Part shown: positions 1-6,954 of the stretch, piece by piece
How positions within the stretch are numbered: position 1 is the stretch's first letter
Layout of the letters: each line of letters starts with the position of its first letter
DNA from: a virus
Direction: 5' to 3' (one strand)
DNA: 36,435 nt
Virus record (IMG/VR): IMGVR_UViG_3300003873_000029
Span: 1-36,435 of that record
Program-made: the position numbers and the translations under genes
The notes under the pieces: model-generated
The model's database searches: none
Seen by the model: only the letters and a program-made list of their open reading frames with translations
What the model was told of the DNA's origin: nothing

Positions 1-64
1 CAGAGGCGGAAAAGACAGCCAGCGTTGCAACACCGCTTCCACGAAGTAATACAAACGGTTTCAG
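1..64. repeat. 64-bp terminal redundancy of the circular assembly
   Basis: Bases 1-64 are identical to bases 36372-36435. The exonuclease reading frame that starts at 34865 runs unbroken across the join. Removing one copy gives a 36,371-bp circle. Because the repeat is short and lies inside a gene, it is most simply an assembly overlap of a circularly permuted, headful-packaged genome rather than a physical direct terminal repeat. Confidence 0.95.
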
Positions 65-191
65 CGCATGGTGGTTTTACGATGGGTCAGCAATAACACC
101 TCTGCCAGGCGAGGATATGGAAGAGTATGCAGAGCGAGTGGCAGAAGCAGCATGGGAATCGGCTTTGTCTGAACGTCAGATAACAGTTTAA
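1..191 (+). CDS. C-terminal end of the YqaJ-type exonuclease (wraps from 34865)
   Basis: This is the last part of the gene that begins at 34865. Base 1 is the second position of a codon whose first base is 36371; 62 further codons follow before TAA at 189-191, giving a 565-residue protein. The tail contains a WWFYDG motif and an acidic helix ending in ERQITV. It follows the long charged coiled coil of the parent protein. No separate function can be read from this tail. See the entry at 34865 for the catalytic domain. Confidence 0.9.
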   Translation, partial: EAEKTASVATPLPRSNTNGFSAWWFYDGSAITPLPGEDMEEYAERVAEAAWESALSERQITV

Positions 192-296
192 TAAGTTTCC
201 ACATGCTTGGTTACCCTCCCTTCCAATCATGTGTTGAGACGCCACAGCCCTTGGCGATAGCGAAAGCATGGGCAACAATTCAAAGGAGATTAAACA

Positions 297-431
297 ATGA
301 GTATATCATTACGAGCAATGAGCAAGGAACAACGACGCACAGCAATTCAGCGTAGGCTTAAACAATCTGAATCAAATCGCGGGCTTGGATATTGGGCTGC
401 TATTGATGCAAACAAAAAGGCGGTGAAATAA
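297..431 (+). CDS. Small basic protein, 44 aa
   Basis: ATG at 297 follows a good ribosome-binding site (AAAGGAGA, 7 nt upstream). The protein is rich in Arg, Lys and Gln in its first half (MSKEQRRTAIQRRLKQ) and has no recognisable domain. It shares one base with the next gene (TAATG at 429-433), which indicates translational coupling inside the early operon. The preceding 105 bp (192-296) hold nothing else I can support. Function unknown. Confidence 0.65.
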   Translation: MSISLRAMSKEQRRTAIQRRLKQSESNRGLGYWAAIDANKKAVK

Positions 432-622
432 TGGCATATACGATAACACACAATAACGGTAACAGAGTGACGATTCATGAGATTGGCGACACGGTGAAGA
501 TTCCGAATCCATTATATGATAAAAGGAGTTTGCTACAGCCGCCGCTAATCGACTTTACATTCAAGCGAACGAGATCACAACAAGACAGAAGTAAATACAA
601 AGGAAATGGTGATTTGAAGTGA
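431..622 (+). CDS. Hypothetical protein, 63 aa
   Basis: ATG at 431 overlaps the TAA of the upstream gene, and its TGA (620-622) overlaps the GTG of the SSB gene at 619. The protein starts with a short polar beta-like stretch (VTIHEIGDTVKIP) and ends in a basic tail. No family recognised. Coupling on both sides is the main evidence that it is real. Confidence 0.65.
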   Translation: MAYTITHNNGNRVTIHEIGDTVKIPNPLYDKRSLLQPPLIDFTFKRTRSQQDRSKYKGNGDLK

Positions 623-1035
623 ATATAAAAAATAACATGACAGCAATCGGCAACCTTGGCAGGGATTGCGAAATCAGGCGCACTCAATCAGGGGCATCTG
701 TGGCCACATTTTCAATCCCCGTTGAATCAGGATGGGGAGAAAATAAACATACATCATGGCTTCGCTGCACCCTGTTCGGGAAGCGTGCAGAGGGTGGCTT
801 GATTCAATACCTTGTTAAAGGCCAGCAGGTAGCCGTCAGCGGCGAGTTGAAGGTTAATCAGTACACGAATAAAGAAGGCGCAGAGAAAACGTCTGTTGAT
901 TTGATTGTTGATGATGTGGCATTGCTTGGCGTCAAGCCGCAACAGTCTGCACCACACCAGCAAGCACAAGCACAGAGACAGGTTGATCCCTTCGCTTCAC
1001 AGGCAGGGCAGGATGATGAAGGTATCCCGTTCTGA
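619..1035 (+). CDS. ssb: Single-stranded DNA-binding protein
   Basis: This 138-residue protein has a bacterial-type SSB OB fold over roughly residues 7-108: the opening TAIGNLGRDCEIR, the WLRCTLFGKRAEG strand and the GQQVAVSGEL strand are typical of the family. It ends in the acidic tip DDEGIPF, the conserved SSB tail that recruits partner proteins, after a Gln-rich linker. The annotated start is GTG at 619, coupled to the upstream stop; an in-frame ATG at 637 has no ribosome-binding site. It belongs to the same operon as the ERF annealing protein and the exonuclease, and should coat single strands during replication and annealing recombination. Confidence 0.95.
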   Translation: MNIKNNMTAIGNLGRDCEIRRTQSGASVATFSIPVESGWGENKHTSWLRCTLFGKRAEGGLIQYLVKGQQVAVSGELKVNQYTNKEGAEKTSVDLIVDDVALLGVKPQQSAPHQQAQAQRQVDPFASQAGQDDEGIPF

Positions 1036-1157
1036 TGGTAAAACACCCGGCAGCCCACTTCGCGCTCCTGATGCTCGGCACAGGGATAGCCTGTATAGTC
1101 TGGTATTCGGTAGCAGGAGTGGCTTGGGTGGTGAGTAAGATTAGGATAGTGAAATAA
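1035..1157 (+). CDS. Small single-pass membrane protein, 40 aa
   Basis: The start overlaps the SSB stop (TGATG, 1033-1037) and the stop overlaps the next start (TAATG). Residues 6-35 are almost entirely hydrophobic (FALLMLGTGIACIVWYSVAG and onward), followed by a basic C-terminus (KIRIVK). This is a single predicted transmembrane helix with the C-terminus probably cytoplasmic. Function unknown; one of four tiny membrane proteins in this operon. Confidence 0.6.
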   Translation: MVKHPAAHFALLMLGTGIACIVWYSVAGVAWVVSKIRIVK

Positions 1158-1336
1158 TGTCTGAGGCATACAAGTTTGAAGCACACCATTTTGAGAAGCG
1201 CAAACGAATACAGTGGCAGGTGTGTAGTAAATGTGGGTTGATAGCATTACGCAATGATTTTACACGATGGGCTATCAAGAAAGGATGCAACAATGAAGAC
1301 CACCCAGAGTTTGCGCGAAGAAGGAGGCTTAAATGA
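1157..1336 (+). CDS. Small basic protein with one CxxC pair, 59 aa
   Basis: The ATG overlaps the upstream TAA, and the TGA overlaps the next ATG (1333-1336, ATGA). The protein has one VCSKCG knuckle at about residues 23-27 and a third Cys with a His in CNNEDHPEF near residues 45-51, which could complete a zinc site. The C-terminus is strongly basic (ARRRRLK). No family assigned. Confidence 0.65.
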   Translation: MSEAYKFEAHHFEKRKRIQWQVCSKCGLIALRNDFTRWAIKKGCNNEDHPEFARRRRLK

Positions 1337-1833
1337 GATTAGTTTGTGATGCTACGAAACAAGAACTGGAAAGAGCACTAGATGCTTTACGCTTACCTAC
1401 CCCTGATCCATACAAGAAGTTCAAGGATGCTTTAGCCGCTGGTAAGCGGGTGCGTTGCTCACCTGGAGGTATTTGGTCAACGGGCGTTTTTAACTGGATG
1501 TGGGAACCATCTGCCTATGAAATTGAACCAGAGTATTTCGGCCACACCGAAGAACAATGGCAATTCGTTATTGACGGTGGGTTTCTTGTTAGTCGGCAGT
1601 ACTCATCTGGGTGGCACAAGCTAACACAGAATGAACTAGCTAACATGATAAGAAAGTCCAATTATAAAGTATCCATAGTCCGCCAAAAAGGAATAAAGCA
1701 GCCCGTGTTTGGGCGTAATGTTGACGTTATCACTAGCGTCCTTATCCATAGCAAACGAGGGTATGGAATGTATAATTATACTAATTCTCAGTATGTTACG
1801 TGGGACGACGTTGATTGGTTTATTGAGCTGTAG
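1333..1833 (+). CDS. Hypothetical protein, 166 aa
   Basis: ATG at 1333 is coupled to the gene before it and sits behind an AGGAGG site. The protein is soluble-looking, aromatic-rich (WMWEPSAYEIEPEYFG) and has no recognised motif or signal peptide. It is the longest unassigned protein of the rightward operon and lies between SSB and two small membrane proteins. An accessory early function such as host takeover or anti-defence is possible but has no direct support. Confidence 0.7.
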   Translation: MRLVCDATKQELERALDALRLPTPDPYKKFKDALAAGKRVRCSPGGIWSTGVFNWMWEPSAYEIEPEYFGHTEEQWQFVIDGGFLVSRQYSSGWHKLTQNELANMIRKSNYKVSIVRQKGIKQPVFGRNVDVITSVLIHSKRGYGMYNYTNSQYVTWDDVDWFIEL

Positions 1834-1835
1834 AT

Positions 1836-1997
1836 ATGACCACAATCACAATACCAAACTGGCTACTATACATCGTCACTGCACTATCGTTCGTCAGCAT
1901 TGTATTAACAATTCTCGACATACGAGAGGAGCGTAGGTTTAACAAGAGGCATAAGCTTGATGAAGTGAAGGAACCATCTGATGAAAATATATCCTAA
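1836..1997 (+). CDS. Small single-pass membrane protein, 53 aa
   Basis: ATG at 1836 starts two bases after the upstream stop. Residues 8-28 form one hydrophobic helix (NWLLYIVTALSFVSIVLTIL), followed by a charged tail of about 25 residues rich in Glu, Arg and Lys, probably cytoplasmic. It overlaps the next gene by 17 bp in another frame. Function unknown. Confidence 0.55.
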   Translation: MTTITIPNWLLYIVTALSFVSIVLTILDIREERRFNKRHKLDEVKEPSDENIS

Positions 1998-2136
1998 GAA
2001 TATAGCCATCCTATTTGTTGCTTGCGCTATCTTTGCCTTTGCTGAGTTTGTTGTGTGGCTGTTCGCGTTTAACTCTTTAATGCTCGCCGTGTACGCCCTT
2101 GAGCTTCTCAAAGCTGCGCATGCCACCAAGCCCTAA
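1981..2136 (+). CDS. Small hydrophobic membrane protein, 51 aa
   Basis: ATG at 1981 lies within the end of the previous gene. The product is hydrophobic over most of its length (IAILFVACAIFAFAEFVVWL and a second hydrophobic stretch), so one or two membrane helices are likely. It is the last gene of the rightward operon, and its 3' 60 bp overlap the end of the leftward holin gene, so the two operons converge with antisense overlap. Function unknown. Confidence 0.5.
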   Translation: MKIYPKNIAILFVACAIFAFAEFVVWLFAFNSLMLAVYALELLKAAHATKP

Positions 2137-2496
2137 GAGCCCGAGTAATATCTGCATGGTGAGGTTTGTGTCAATCACAGGGAATGCTCCTGTGTAGCCG
2201 TACATTATCTTTGCAACGAATCTTGCGAACGGCTCCAGTATCGTTGCATACAACAGGGCGAATCCACACACCCACATGATGAAGGGCCTACCACCAGCAA
2301 CGAACCAGTTTGTACTCTTGGCTTCTGCTTCATTGATCTTGAGCTGGCCTGTAGTTAGAGCGTTATCAAGAGCCTCAAGCTGCAAGTTTATCTTTGCCAT
2401 AGCTGCGGGGTCTTTTATTTTCTCCCCAGTCCAACTTTCACGAACGGAGGTAATTAAACTTCCTATGTCTGAGAGGTTAAAATCAATCAAGCCCAT
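2077..2496 (-). CDS. Holin, Gram-negative three-helix type
   Basis: This 139-residue protein starts MGLIDFNLSDIG and has a hydrophilic first half and a hydrophobic second half (FIMWVCGFALLYATILEP, then a second helix and LLGLLGLGGMRS), ending KLKGVHGEH. That layout matches the 3TM holin family of Gram-negative phages and gene transfer agents. Its role would be timed permeabilisation of the inner membrane to release the endolysin encoded at 3263. ATG at 2496 is chosen because AGGAG lies 8 nt upstream; an in-frame extension to 2556 lies inside the preceding HNH gene and is unlikely to be used. Its first 23 residues resemble the truncated protein at 3078-3263 (15 identical). Confidence 0.8.
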   Translation of the reverse strand: MGLIDFNLSDIGSLITSVRESWTGEKIKDPAAMAKINLQLEALDNALTTGQLKINEAEAKSTNWFVAGGRPFIMWVCGFALLYATILEPFARFVAKIMYGYTGAFPVIDTNLTMQILLGLLGLGGMRSFEKLKGVHGEH

Positions 2497-3136
2497 GCGC
2501 GTACTCCTGTATATTATGAGGTAATTTATTTTCTTTAATAACCCTATTTCTTTCATTCACAGCAATTTCTACACTGTCAAAAGTTTTCCGTAGGTATACC
2601 TTACCTTCGTAATAAACTCTTGCCACAAAAGTTCCTGTTCTTTTACCTTTAATAACACCTATATAGGGTATGATACCGTGACTTTTTATTTTGTTTGCTG
2701 CTTGAATTGAATTGCTAACCCATCTGCAATTATCTGGAGAGTACCCGAGCATATTGTTTATTCTATCGATGGTAAGGTTGTTTGAGTATCCGTTTTCTTT
2801 CGCCCATTTCCTAAATAAAATATAGTCCATCCATTGGTTGCATACAGATATGCCCATTGAACCATAGGCTTCATACCCTGATTGCTTAGTATCAAAACAT
2901 CTGGCCTTCATTTTATTCCAAATGCAGTATAATCTTGAGTGAGAATCACCATGTATTGTATTCGCAATAGACACTGAACAAGGCTGACAATAACCATTCT
3001 TCCTTCTATTCCATATAGAACGCCTAGTCTCCCATTCACGATTACACCGGCTACATTTAACCAGATAGAATCTTGCTTTATGCATACTGTTTGGTGATTG
3101 ATTTCTTGTACCTAAATCCTGTAATACTTCCAACAT
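2483..3136 (-). CDS. HNH homing endonuclease with AP2-type DNA-binding domain
   Basis: The 217-residue protein has two CxxC zinc knuckles (28/31 and 50/53), an HNH-type core at about 122-141 (TIDRINN, then YSPDNCRWVS), and an AP2-like beta-sheet domain at about 158-195 (TFVARVYYEGKVYLRKTF). This is the architecture of free-standing phage homing endonucleases. It would cut a phage lacking the insertion and be copied in by repair. The gene has its own AGGAG site 6 nt before ATG and its own promoter just upstream. Its last 14 bp overlap the holin start. It sits between endolysin and holin and interrupts the lysis cassette. Confidence 0.88.
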   Translation of the reverse strand: MLEVLQDLGTRNQSPNSMHKARFYLVKCSRCNREWETRRSIWNRRKNGYCQPCSVSIANTIHGDSHSRLYCIWNKMKARCFDTKQSGYEAYGSMGISVCNQWMDYILFRKWAKENGYSNNLTIDRINNMLGYSPDNCRWVSNSIQAANKIKSHGIIPYIGVIKGKRTGTFVARVYYEGKVYLRKTFDSVEIAVNERNRVIKENKLPHNIQEYAHGLD

Positions 3137-3263
3137 AGCAAGCTCCTGATGTGATAGGGTTGCCTATTGTATCAAACCAATAGCTTCGAATCAAGGTTAT
3201 CGCTTCTCTTGCACTGGTTAGTATCCCACCAACATCAGATAGGTTGAAATCAAGTAGTCCCAT
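3078..3263 (-). pseudogene. Truncated holin 5' end left by the HNH insertion
   Basis: ATG at 3263 shares its A with the endolysin stop (TAATG), the coupling expected of the native gene after the endolysin. The 61-residue product begins MGLLDFNLSDVGGILTSARE and matches the first 23 residues of the downstream holin at 15 positions, then diverges into sequence that contains the HNH promoter and start. It lacks every membrane helix, so it cannot form a holin. By hand count only 39 of the first 69 bases match the intact copy. It is either the ancestral holin start cut off by the element, or the remains of a duplicate holin. Confidence 0.75.
3166..3194 (-). promoter_or_regulatory. Sigma-70 promoter for the HNH endonuclease gene
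   Basis: On the minus strand, TTGATT (3194-3189) is followed by a 17-base spacer and TACAAT (3171-3166): four of six and five of six matches to the consensus with ideal spacing. It lies 30 nt upstream of the HNH start codon, inside the truncated holin fragment. This would let the endonuclease be expressed independently of late transcription. Confidence 0.55.
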
Positions 3264-3670
3264 TACTGCCACTCCCCAGTACGCATCATTACTGCTAGTT
3301 CATCAGCGCGTTTGCCTACCTGTGTAGCCCATACAGAGTCGAGCATTTCCAGTGCTGCCGCGTTGTACTGGCCGGCTGCAATATGGCCTATGGTGTTTTT
3401 GAATCCTTTGAACCTATGTAGTCCCATATTGAATACCATATCAATCACCACAGCTTGTCTGACACTGTCCAGATAAACGAACCAATCAAACGTAGAGCAG
3501 TCATGCCTAGCATCAGCAATGTCATCAGCTTCGATCTGAGCAATAGCGGCATCACTAATTGGCTTGCTTAGGTTATGCCCTACACCTATCGTTGCTACGC
3601 CCAGAGAATCCTTATACATGACGTGCCTGATCCCTTCATGTCGTGTAATCATTTCCTCAACTTTCGTCAT
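3263..3670 (-). CDS. Endolysin, T4-type lysozyme (GH24)
   Basis: The catalytic triad of the T4 lysozyme family is visible with exact spacing: Glu12 in RHEG, Asp21 in YKDSLG and Thr27 in ATIGVGHN. The 135-residue length fits a single-domain phage lysozyme that cleaves the glycan backbone of peptidoglycan. No signal peptide or signal-anchor helix is seen, so it should depend on the holin. Start 3670 is chosen because AAGGAG lies 7 nt upstream; the in-frame ATG at 3676 is only one base from that site. Confidence 0.93.
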   Translation of the reverse strand: MTKVEEMITRHEGIRHVMYKDSLGVATIGVGHNLSKPISDAAIAQIEADDIADARHDCSTFDWFVYLDSVRQAVVIDMVFNMGLHRFKGFKNTIGHIAAGQYNAAALEMLDSVWATQVGKRADELAVMMRTGEWQ

Positions 3671-3788
3671 CTTCATACTCCTTTTGTAGCTGTACCACTA
3701 TATTTTCTAGCCTATTTACTTCTGATCGTATCGAATGCAGGTCTTGCAACAAGGCTATAAAGGCCATGTCACGCTCGTGTTGGTTCAC
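3657..3788 (-). CDS. Small coiled-coil protein, 43 aa
   Basis: GTG at 3788 overlaps the stop of the upstream gene (GTGA), and the end overlaps the endolysin start. The product is one amphipathic helix (LLQDLHSIRSEVNRLENIVV) with a heptad pattern and an acidic C-terminus. It lies in the lysis cassette but has no transmembrane segment or lipobox, so I cannot call it a spanin. Function unknown. Confidence 0.55.
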   Translation of the reverse strand: MNQHERDMAFIALLQDLHSIRSEVNRLENIVVQLQKEYEDDES

Positions 3789-3910
3789 CGGCTCACAACC
3801 GATACCATAAAGGTGCGGGCATCCTCGATTTTGTGTTCAGCCACCGCCACGGACTCTTCGGCATGGGTGATGGTGTGCTGGAGCAGGTCTTTTAGTGTTT
3901 GGAGGGTCAT
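3785..3910 (-). CDS. Small helical protein, 41 aa
   Basis: ATG at 3910 overlaps the end of the LamG fibre gene, and the TGA overlaps the GTG of the next gene. The sequence (MTLQTLKDLLQHTITHAEES and onward) is predicted helical with mixed charge. Its place between tail fibre and endolysin and the tight overlaps support expression. No family recognised. Confidence 0.55.
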   Translation of the reverse strand: MTLQTLKDLLQHTITHAEESVAVAEHKIEDARTFMVSVVSR

Positions 3911-4596
3911 ACGATGCCCCATTTTGATTTCAGAGCAGTGTTAATTGCTGCCACATCCGCAGAAGAATGAGCAGAGCTATACAACAATATCTGACCAATG
4001 TCTCCATAGGGTACTCGCGCTGTAAACGTCCTATCTCTCAGACTGTCAGACGTGGCGTTGCCTGTAGTAACGAGTGAGACAACGCCGAACGCCCCGAATG
4101 GAGGGTATGTCAGTTGACCATTTACTGATGTGCCATTTAATTGCGTTGCCCCGTTATATACAACCGGATTACCGTATCTGCTAGACCACATATAGCCAGT
4201 GCCGTCGCGGTGAAAGTAAGGTGTATTCGTAGTATCTCCTAACAGGTGTCTATATTCACTCACCCGTCCAGCAAGAGCATTCTCTTTTAGCACCCAGTAA
4301 ACAGTGCGGATATTGCTGGACCTCGTAAAAGTATAAAAATCATCGACTCCATCAAATCGCAATATAGACAAACCATTCTGAATTGAAGTCTTGAATACTG
4401 CTTGTTGTCCCACTGTGGCTGTCCCATGCCTCAAACTACTAGATTGATCTGTAAATGTTGGGACAAACGAGCCATCTGAGTAACCTGTAAGAACAGACGC
4501 GTCCCAATTTGCAATCAGTCCAGAATATACTGATGGATCAAAACCATATGGGGGCGCAGCAGCCTGACTCGACATCATCATCGAATTACTAAACAT
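3907..4596 (-). CDS. Tail-associated protein with LamG/concanavalin-like lectin domain
   Basis: The 229-residue protein has a short Met/Ser/Ala-rich N-terminus followed by a LamG-like jelly-roll: a Trp-Asp opening (LIANWDASVLTGY), WTD-like TFTDQSSSLRHGTA, the strand ILRFDGVDDFYTF and the C-terminal GDIGQILLYSS...AAINTALKSKWGI, all typical of the family. Such domains bind glycans, so it is probably a receptor-binding tip. ATG at 4596 overlaps the previous gene by 8 bp and has AGAGG upstream; the in-frame start at 4659 would lie deep in that gene. Confidence 0.75.
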   Translation of the reverse strand: MFSNSMMMSSQAAAPPYGFDPSVYSGLIANWDASVLTGYSDGSFVPTFTDQSSSLRHGTATVGQQAVFKTSIQNGLSILRFDGVDDFYTFTRSSNIRTVYWVLKENALAGRVSEYRHLLGDTTNTPYFHRDGTGYMWSSRYGNPVVYNGATQLNGTSVNGQLTYPPFGAFGVVSLVTTGNATSDSLRDRTFTARVPYGDIGQILLYSSAHSSADVAAINTALKSKWGIV

Positions 4597-5161
4597 TGAT
4601 TGCCTCTGTGAAAGTGGTTGCTGCTGCAAGTGCATCAGAGCGTGCCTGTTTGTGTCCAATAATCTTTGCTGCTGCCGTTTTGAAAGCGGCTGCGTTTGCC
4701 AACACGCGTGTCACAATCGTAGCAACAGTGATGCCTCTTGCTGCGGCCAATCCTTCCAGCATTGGCGTCGGATTGGCCGGGTAGCCTTGTGCTTCTGCTT
4801 CTTGTATCGTCCAAGATTCACGTTCAGCGGGCAGATAGCCTGCCGTCATCTGTGCTATGGAAGTTTCAAACTCCATGTCAATTTCCATTTGCTTCTGTGT
4901 TTTCACATCAGCCAAAGGCATGGGTGTGTCAATACGTGATTCGATGACAGCACCACGCACGAGAGCATATGTTGGCGTGCCTGCCACATAATATGGATGC
5001 AGCGGAGCGGCTTTCACCAATGGATATACGCCAACCTTTTTAAGCTGCGCTGGCGTCCACAATATCAAGGCGTTGGCCGGATGATTGATGCCACGAGACG
5101 TAAATGGCTGCGCATACAATAGCGGTGTGATTTGTGCCCCTTCGACTAAAGCTAGATTCAT
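4589..5161 (-). CDS. Tail fibre-associated / fibre assembly-like protein, 190 aa
   Basis: The protein carries ILWTPAQLKKVGV near residue 40, a helical middle, and a C-terminal segment (GLAAARGITVATIVTRVLAN then HKQARSDALAAATTFTEAI) like those of phage fibre-chaperone proteins. It overlaps the large fibre gene by 4 bp (ATGA) and the LamG gene by 8 bp, which fits a job in assembling or capping the fibre encoded just before it. Family assignment is by resemblance only. Confidence 0.55.
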   Translation of the reverse strand: MNLALVEGAQITPLLYAQPFTSRGINHPANALILWTPAQLKKVGVYPLVKAAPLHPYYVAGTPTYALVRGAVIESRIDTPMPLADVKTQKQMEIDMEFETSIAQMTAGYLPAERESWTIQEAEAQGYPANPTPMLEGLAAARGITVATIVTRVLANAAAFKTAAAKIIGHKQARSDALAAATTFTEAINV

Positions 5162-6954
5162 GCTAACACCCCACTGATATGGATTCTCATTTGTGTTGTT
5201 GAGATAATATCATAATTTAGTTCCACTACACCGCTCAATGTCGTTGTCATGCCGGGGAATGTTCCGTCATAAATGATGCCTGCTACTTTGCTCAAGGTAA
5301 AAGCAGTCGCTGCATCTTGGGTGATGATGATATGCCCTGTTTGTCCGACCTTCGTTGCAATGTCCGTTGGCAGTTGCAGGGTCGTATTTTCCGTCATGAC
5401 GTGAGTGAAATTGTTTGACGATGATGCTGCGAACTGGAGTGAACCTGCTGCGCTTGTTATCGCTACTGGATCGACGTGTTGTCCGGCTGTCCATGCTTGA
5501 GCGGCTGCCAGTGCGGCTTTTAAGTCCAACGCTGCCTGTTGTGCTATTGATACTGGCTTGGCTGTATCAGCAGTGTTATTAACATTTGGCAATAATGCGG
5601 TCACATGATTTATGTCTGACACTTTCGCGTTATTGGCAACAATATCAGCAGCCTGTGCAGCGGTGATGCCGACTTTCGCAGTATTTGCAGACACGGCTGT
5701 ATTTGCAGACACGGCAGTCTGGAAGTCCGTTGTGTCTGATGCAACGTGGTTATGTGCTGTGGGCGTCCTGGCATCAGTCAGGCGTGAATCTGTACCGATA
5801 ACAACTTCACCAGCGGCAGCGTCACCAGTGGCGGGAATATTCTTGGCAGCTACGGTTCCGGCATCTGTAACATCAGCGACGACGTGCGTATGTCCCAACA
5901 CAGAATATAGGGTGTCCATGTAGGTTTTCAGCGTAGCCTTCAGATTTGCCCATGACAGTTTCTTGAGCACATTCGCGGCGGCTGAGTCAGTGAGACCGAT
6001 GGTGTCTGCATCAACGGGCGTAATTTTTGCAGCGGCACCACTCAATGCCGTTTCTGTGTAGTCCGCGTTTGCGGGAGCATGTGCGCTTGCGGCATGTATT
6101 TTGTTATTGGCAATGTCTGTTCGCTCATTAGCGGTTAGAATCTTGGTCAGAGCCCCTTCGGCCATGTTGTCCATAGCGAATGCATCGGCTGATTTTACAG
6201 TCGGGTCGTAGACTGCAATAGTCATATCGCCCGCGCCGGTTCCGTTTGCACCGTTGTAAACAGTGAACGTGCCGAGGTTGATTGTCGCTCCGGCATCACC
6301 CCATACTGTATAAGTGTCCAATGTACCAGACGCCCCATTTCCTGCCGTTCTCGACGTGTGGTCTATTGGCTGACCATTGGTACCGTCAATACCTTTATCT
6401 GCAACCAATCCCCACCATGAATCACTTGCTGCTGTCGTCGGCGGCTGGTGGTTGAGGTTGCCAGCTTTCAGGCTGATCCACGAGCGACCACCTGAGCTGA
6501 TGGTTTCGTCCAGCGCATATGTAGTCGTAGATAACCATGCACCGCGCCAGTTCATTGTGACTGCGCCGGACGTGCCGACAGTCAGGATTGGTAGACTCGG
6601 CATGGACACAAGCGGTATATCCAATAGTTCAATCGGCGTTGTTGTACTGATCGACCATTTCTGTGCGAGCATTGATGCGCCGTTCATAACCCACACTGCG
6701 TCGTAATAATTGTTGGCTACGTCGTTGCCTGCGCCAGTAATCGGGGCGATGCTTACCGTTGCCGGAGTGCCTGCGCCGTCTGTGATGATGCCATTTTCCA
6801 CATTGATCGTGGTCGTGGATTTACTGACGTGCGTTCGGACTGTGCCCTCGTCATACGCAAAAGGTAAATGAGGCGATAACTGGATGACTCCCGTGGCATT
6901 GGATCCGTCGGGTAATACGAGTTTCTGTGTCGTAATTTGTATCGTAATCATCAT
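5158..6954 (-). CDS. Large tail fibre protein, 598 aa
   Basis: This is the longest fibre gene. Residues about 130-190 (MNWRGAWLSTTTYALDETIS to WWGLVADKG) resemble a carbohydrate-binding CBM5/12-type module, followed by a short collagen-like turn (GIDGTNGQP). The middle has the GTDSRLTDARTPTAHNH motif common in phage fibres, and an Ala-rich region that probably forms a trimeric shaft. The C-terminus is beta-rich. It should bind the host surface. The gene overlaps its downstream partner by 4 bp. It contains an in-frame 18-bp tandem duplication at 5681-5716. Confidence 0.82.
   Translation of the reverse strand: MMITIQITTQKLVLPDGSNATGVIQLSPHLPFAYDEGTVRTHVSKSTTTINVENGIITDGAGTPATVSIAPITGAGNDVANNYYDAVWVMNGASMLAQKWSISTTTPIELLDIPLVSMPSLPILTVGTSGAVTMNWRGAWLSTTTYALDETISSGGRSWISLKAGNLNHQPPTTAASDSWWGLVADKGIDGTNGQPIDHTSRTAGNGASGTLDTYTVWGDAGATINLGTFTVYNGANGTGAGDMTIAVYDPTVKSADAFAMDNMAEGALTKILTANERTDIANNKIHAASAHAPANADYTETALSGAAAKITPVDADTIGLTDSAAANVLKKLSWANLKATLKTYMDTLYSVLGHTHVVADVTDAGTVAAKNIPATGDAAAGEVVIGTDSRLTDARTPTAHNHVASDTTDFQTAVSANTAVSANTAKVGITAAQAADIVANNAKVSDINHVTALLPNVNNTADTAKPVSIAQQAALDLKAALAAAQAWTAGQHVDPVAITSAAGSLQFAASSSNNFTHVMTENTTLQLPTDIATKVGQTGHIIITQDAATAFTLSKVAGIIYDGTFPGMTTTLSGVVELNYDIISTTQMRIHISGVLA
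5681..5716. repeat. 18-bp tandem duplication in the fibre gene
   Basis: Two adjacent 18-base units starting GTATTTGCAGACACGGC differ at one position (5681-5698 and 5699-5716). They encode a repeated Ala-Val-Ser-Ala-Asn-Thr hexapeptide. The near-identity suggests recent slippage that lengthened the fibre shaft. Confidence 0.85.

Noticed and set aside
203-355. A 50-codon plus-strand frame starting in the gap after the exonuclease
   Set aside because: It has no ribosome-binding site, overlaps the well-started gene at 297 in another frame and has a composition that does not look like protein.
858-1247. A 129-codon minus-strand frame opposite SSB
   Set aside because: It is antisense to SSB and two coupled genes; its Cys/His/Pro-rich translation looks like a mirror of coding DNA.
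2483-3263. Group I intron interrupting the holin
   Set aside because: Splicing would not give a continuous holin because the downstream part already has a full start; the 5' end is duplicated, and I saw no obvious intron core.
3657-3910. Rz/Rz1 spanin pair
   Set aside because: Neither small protein has a membrane anchor or a lipobox, and they overlap only end-to-end.
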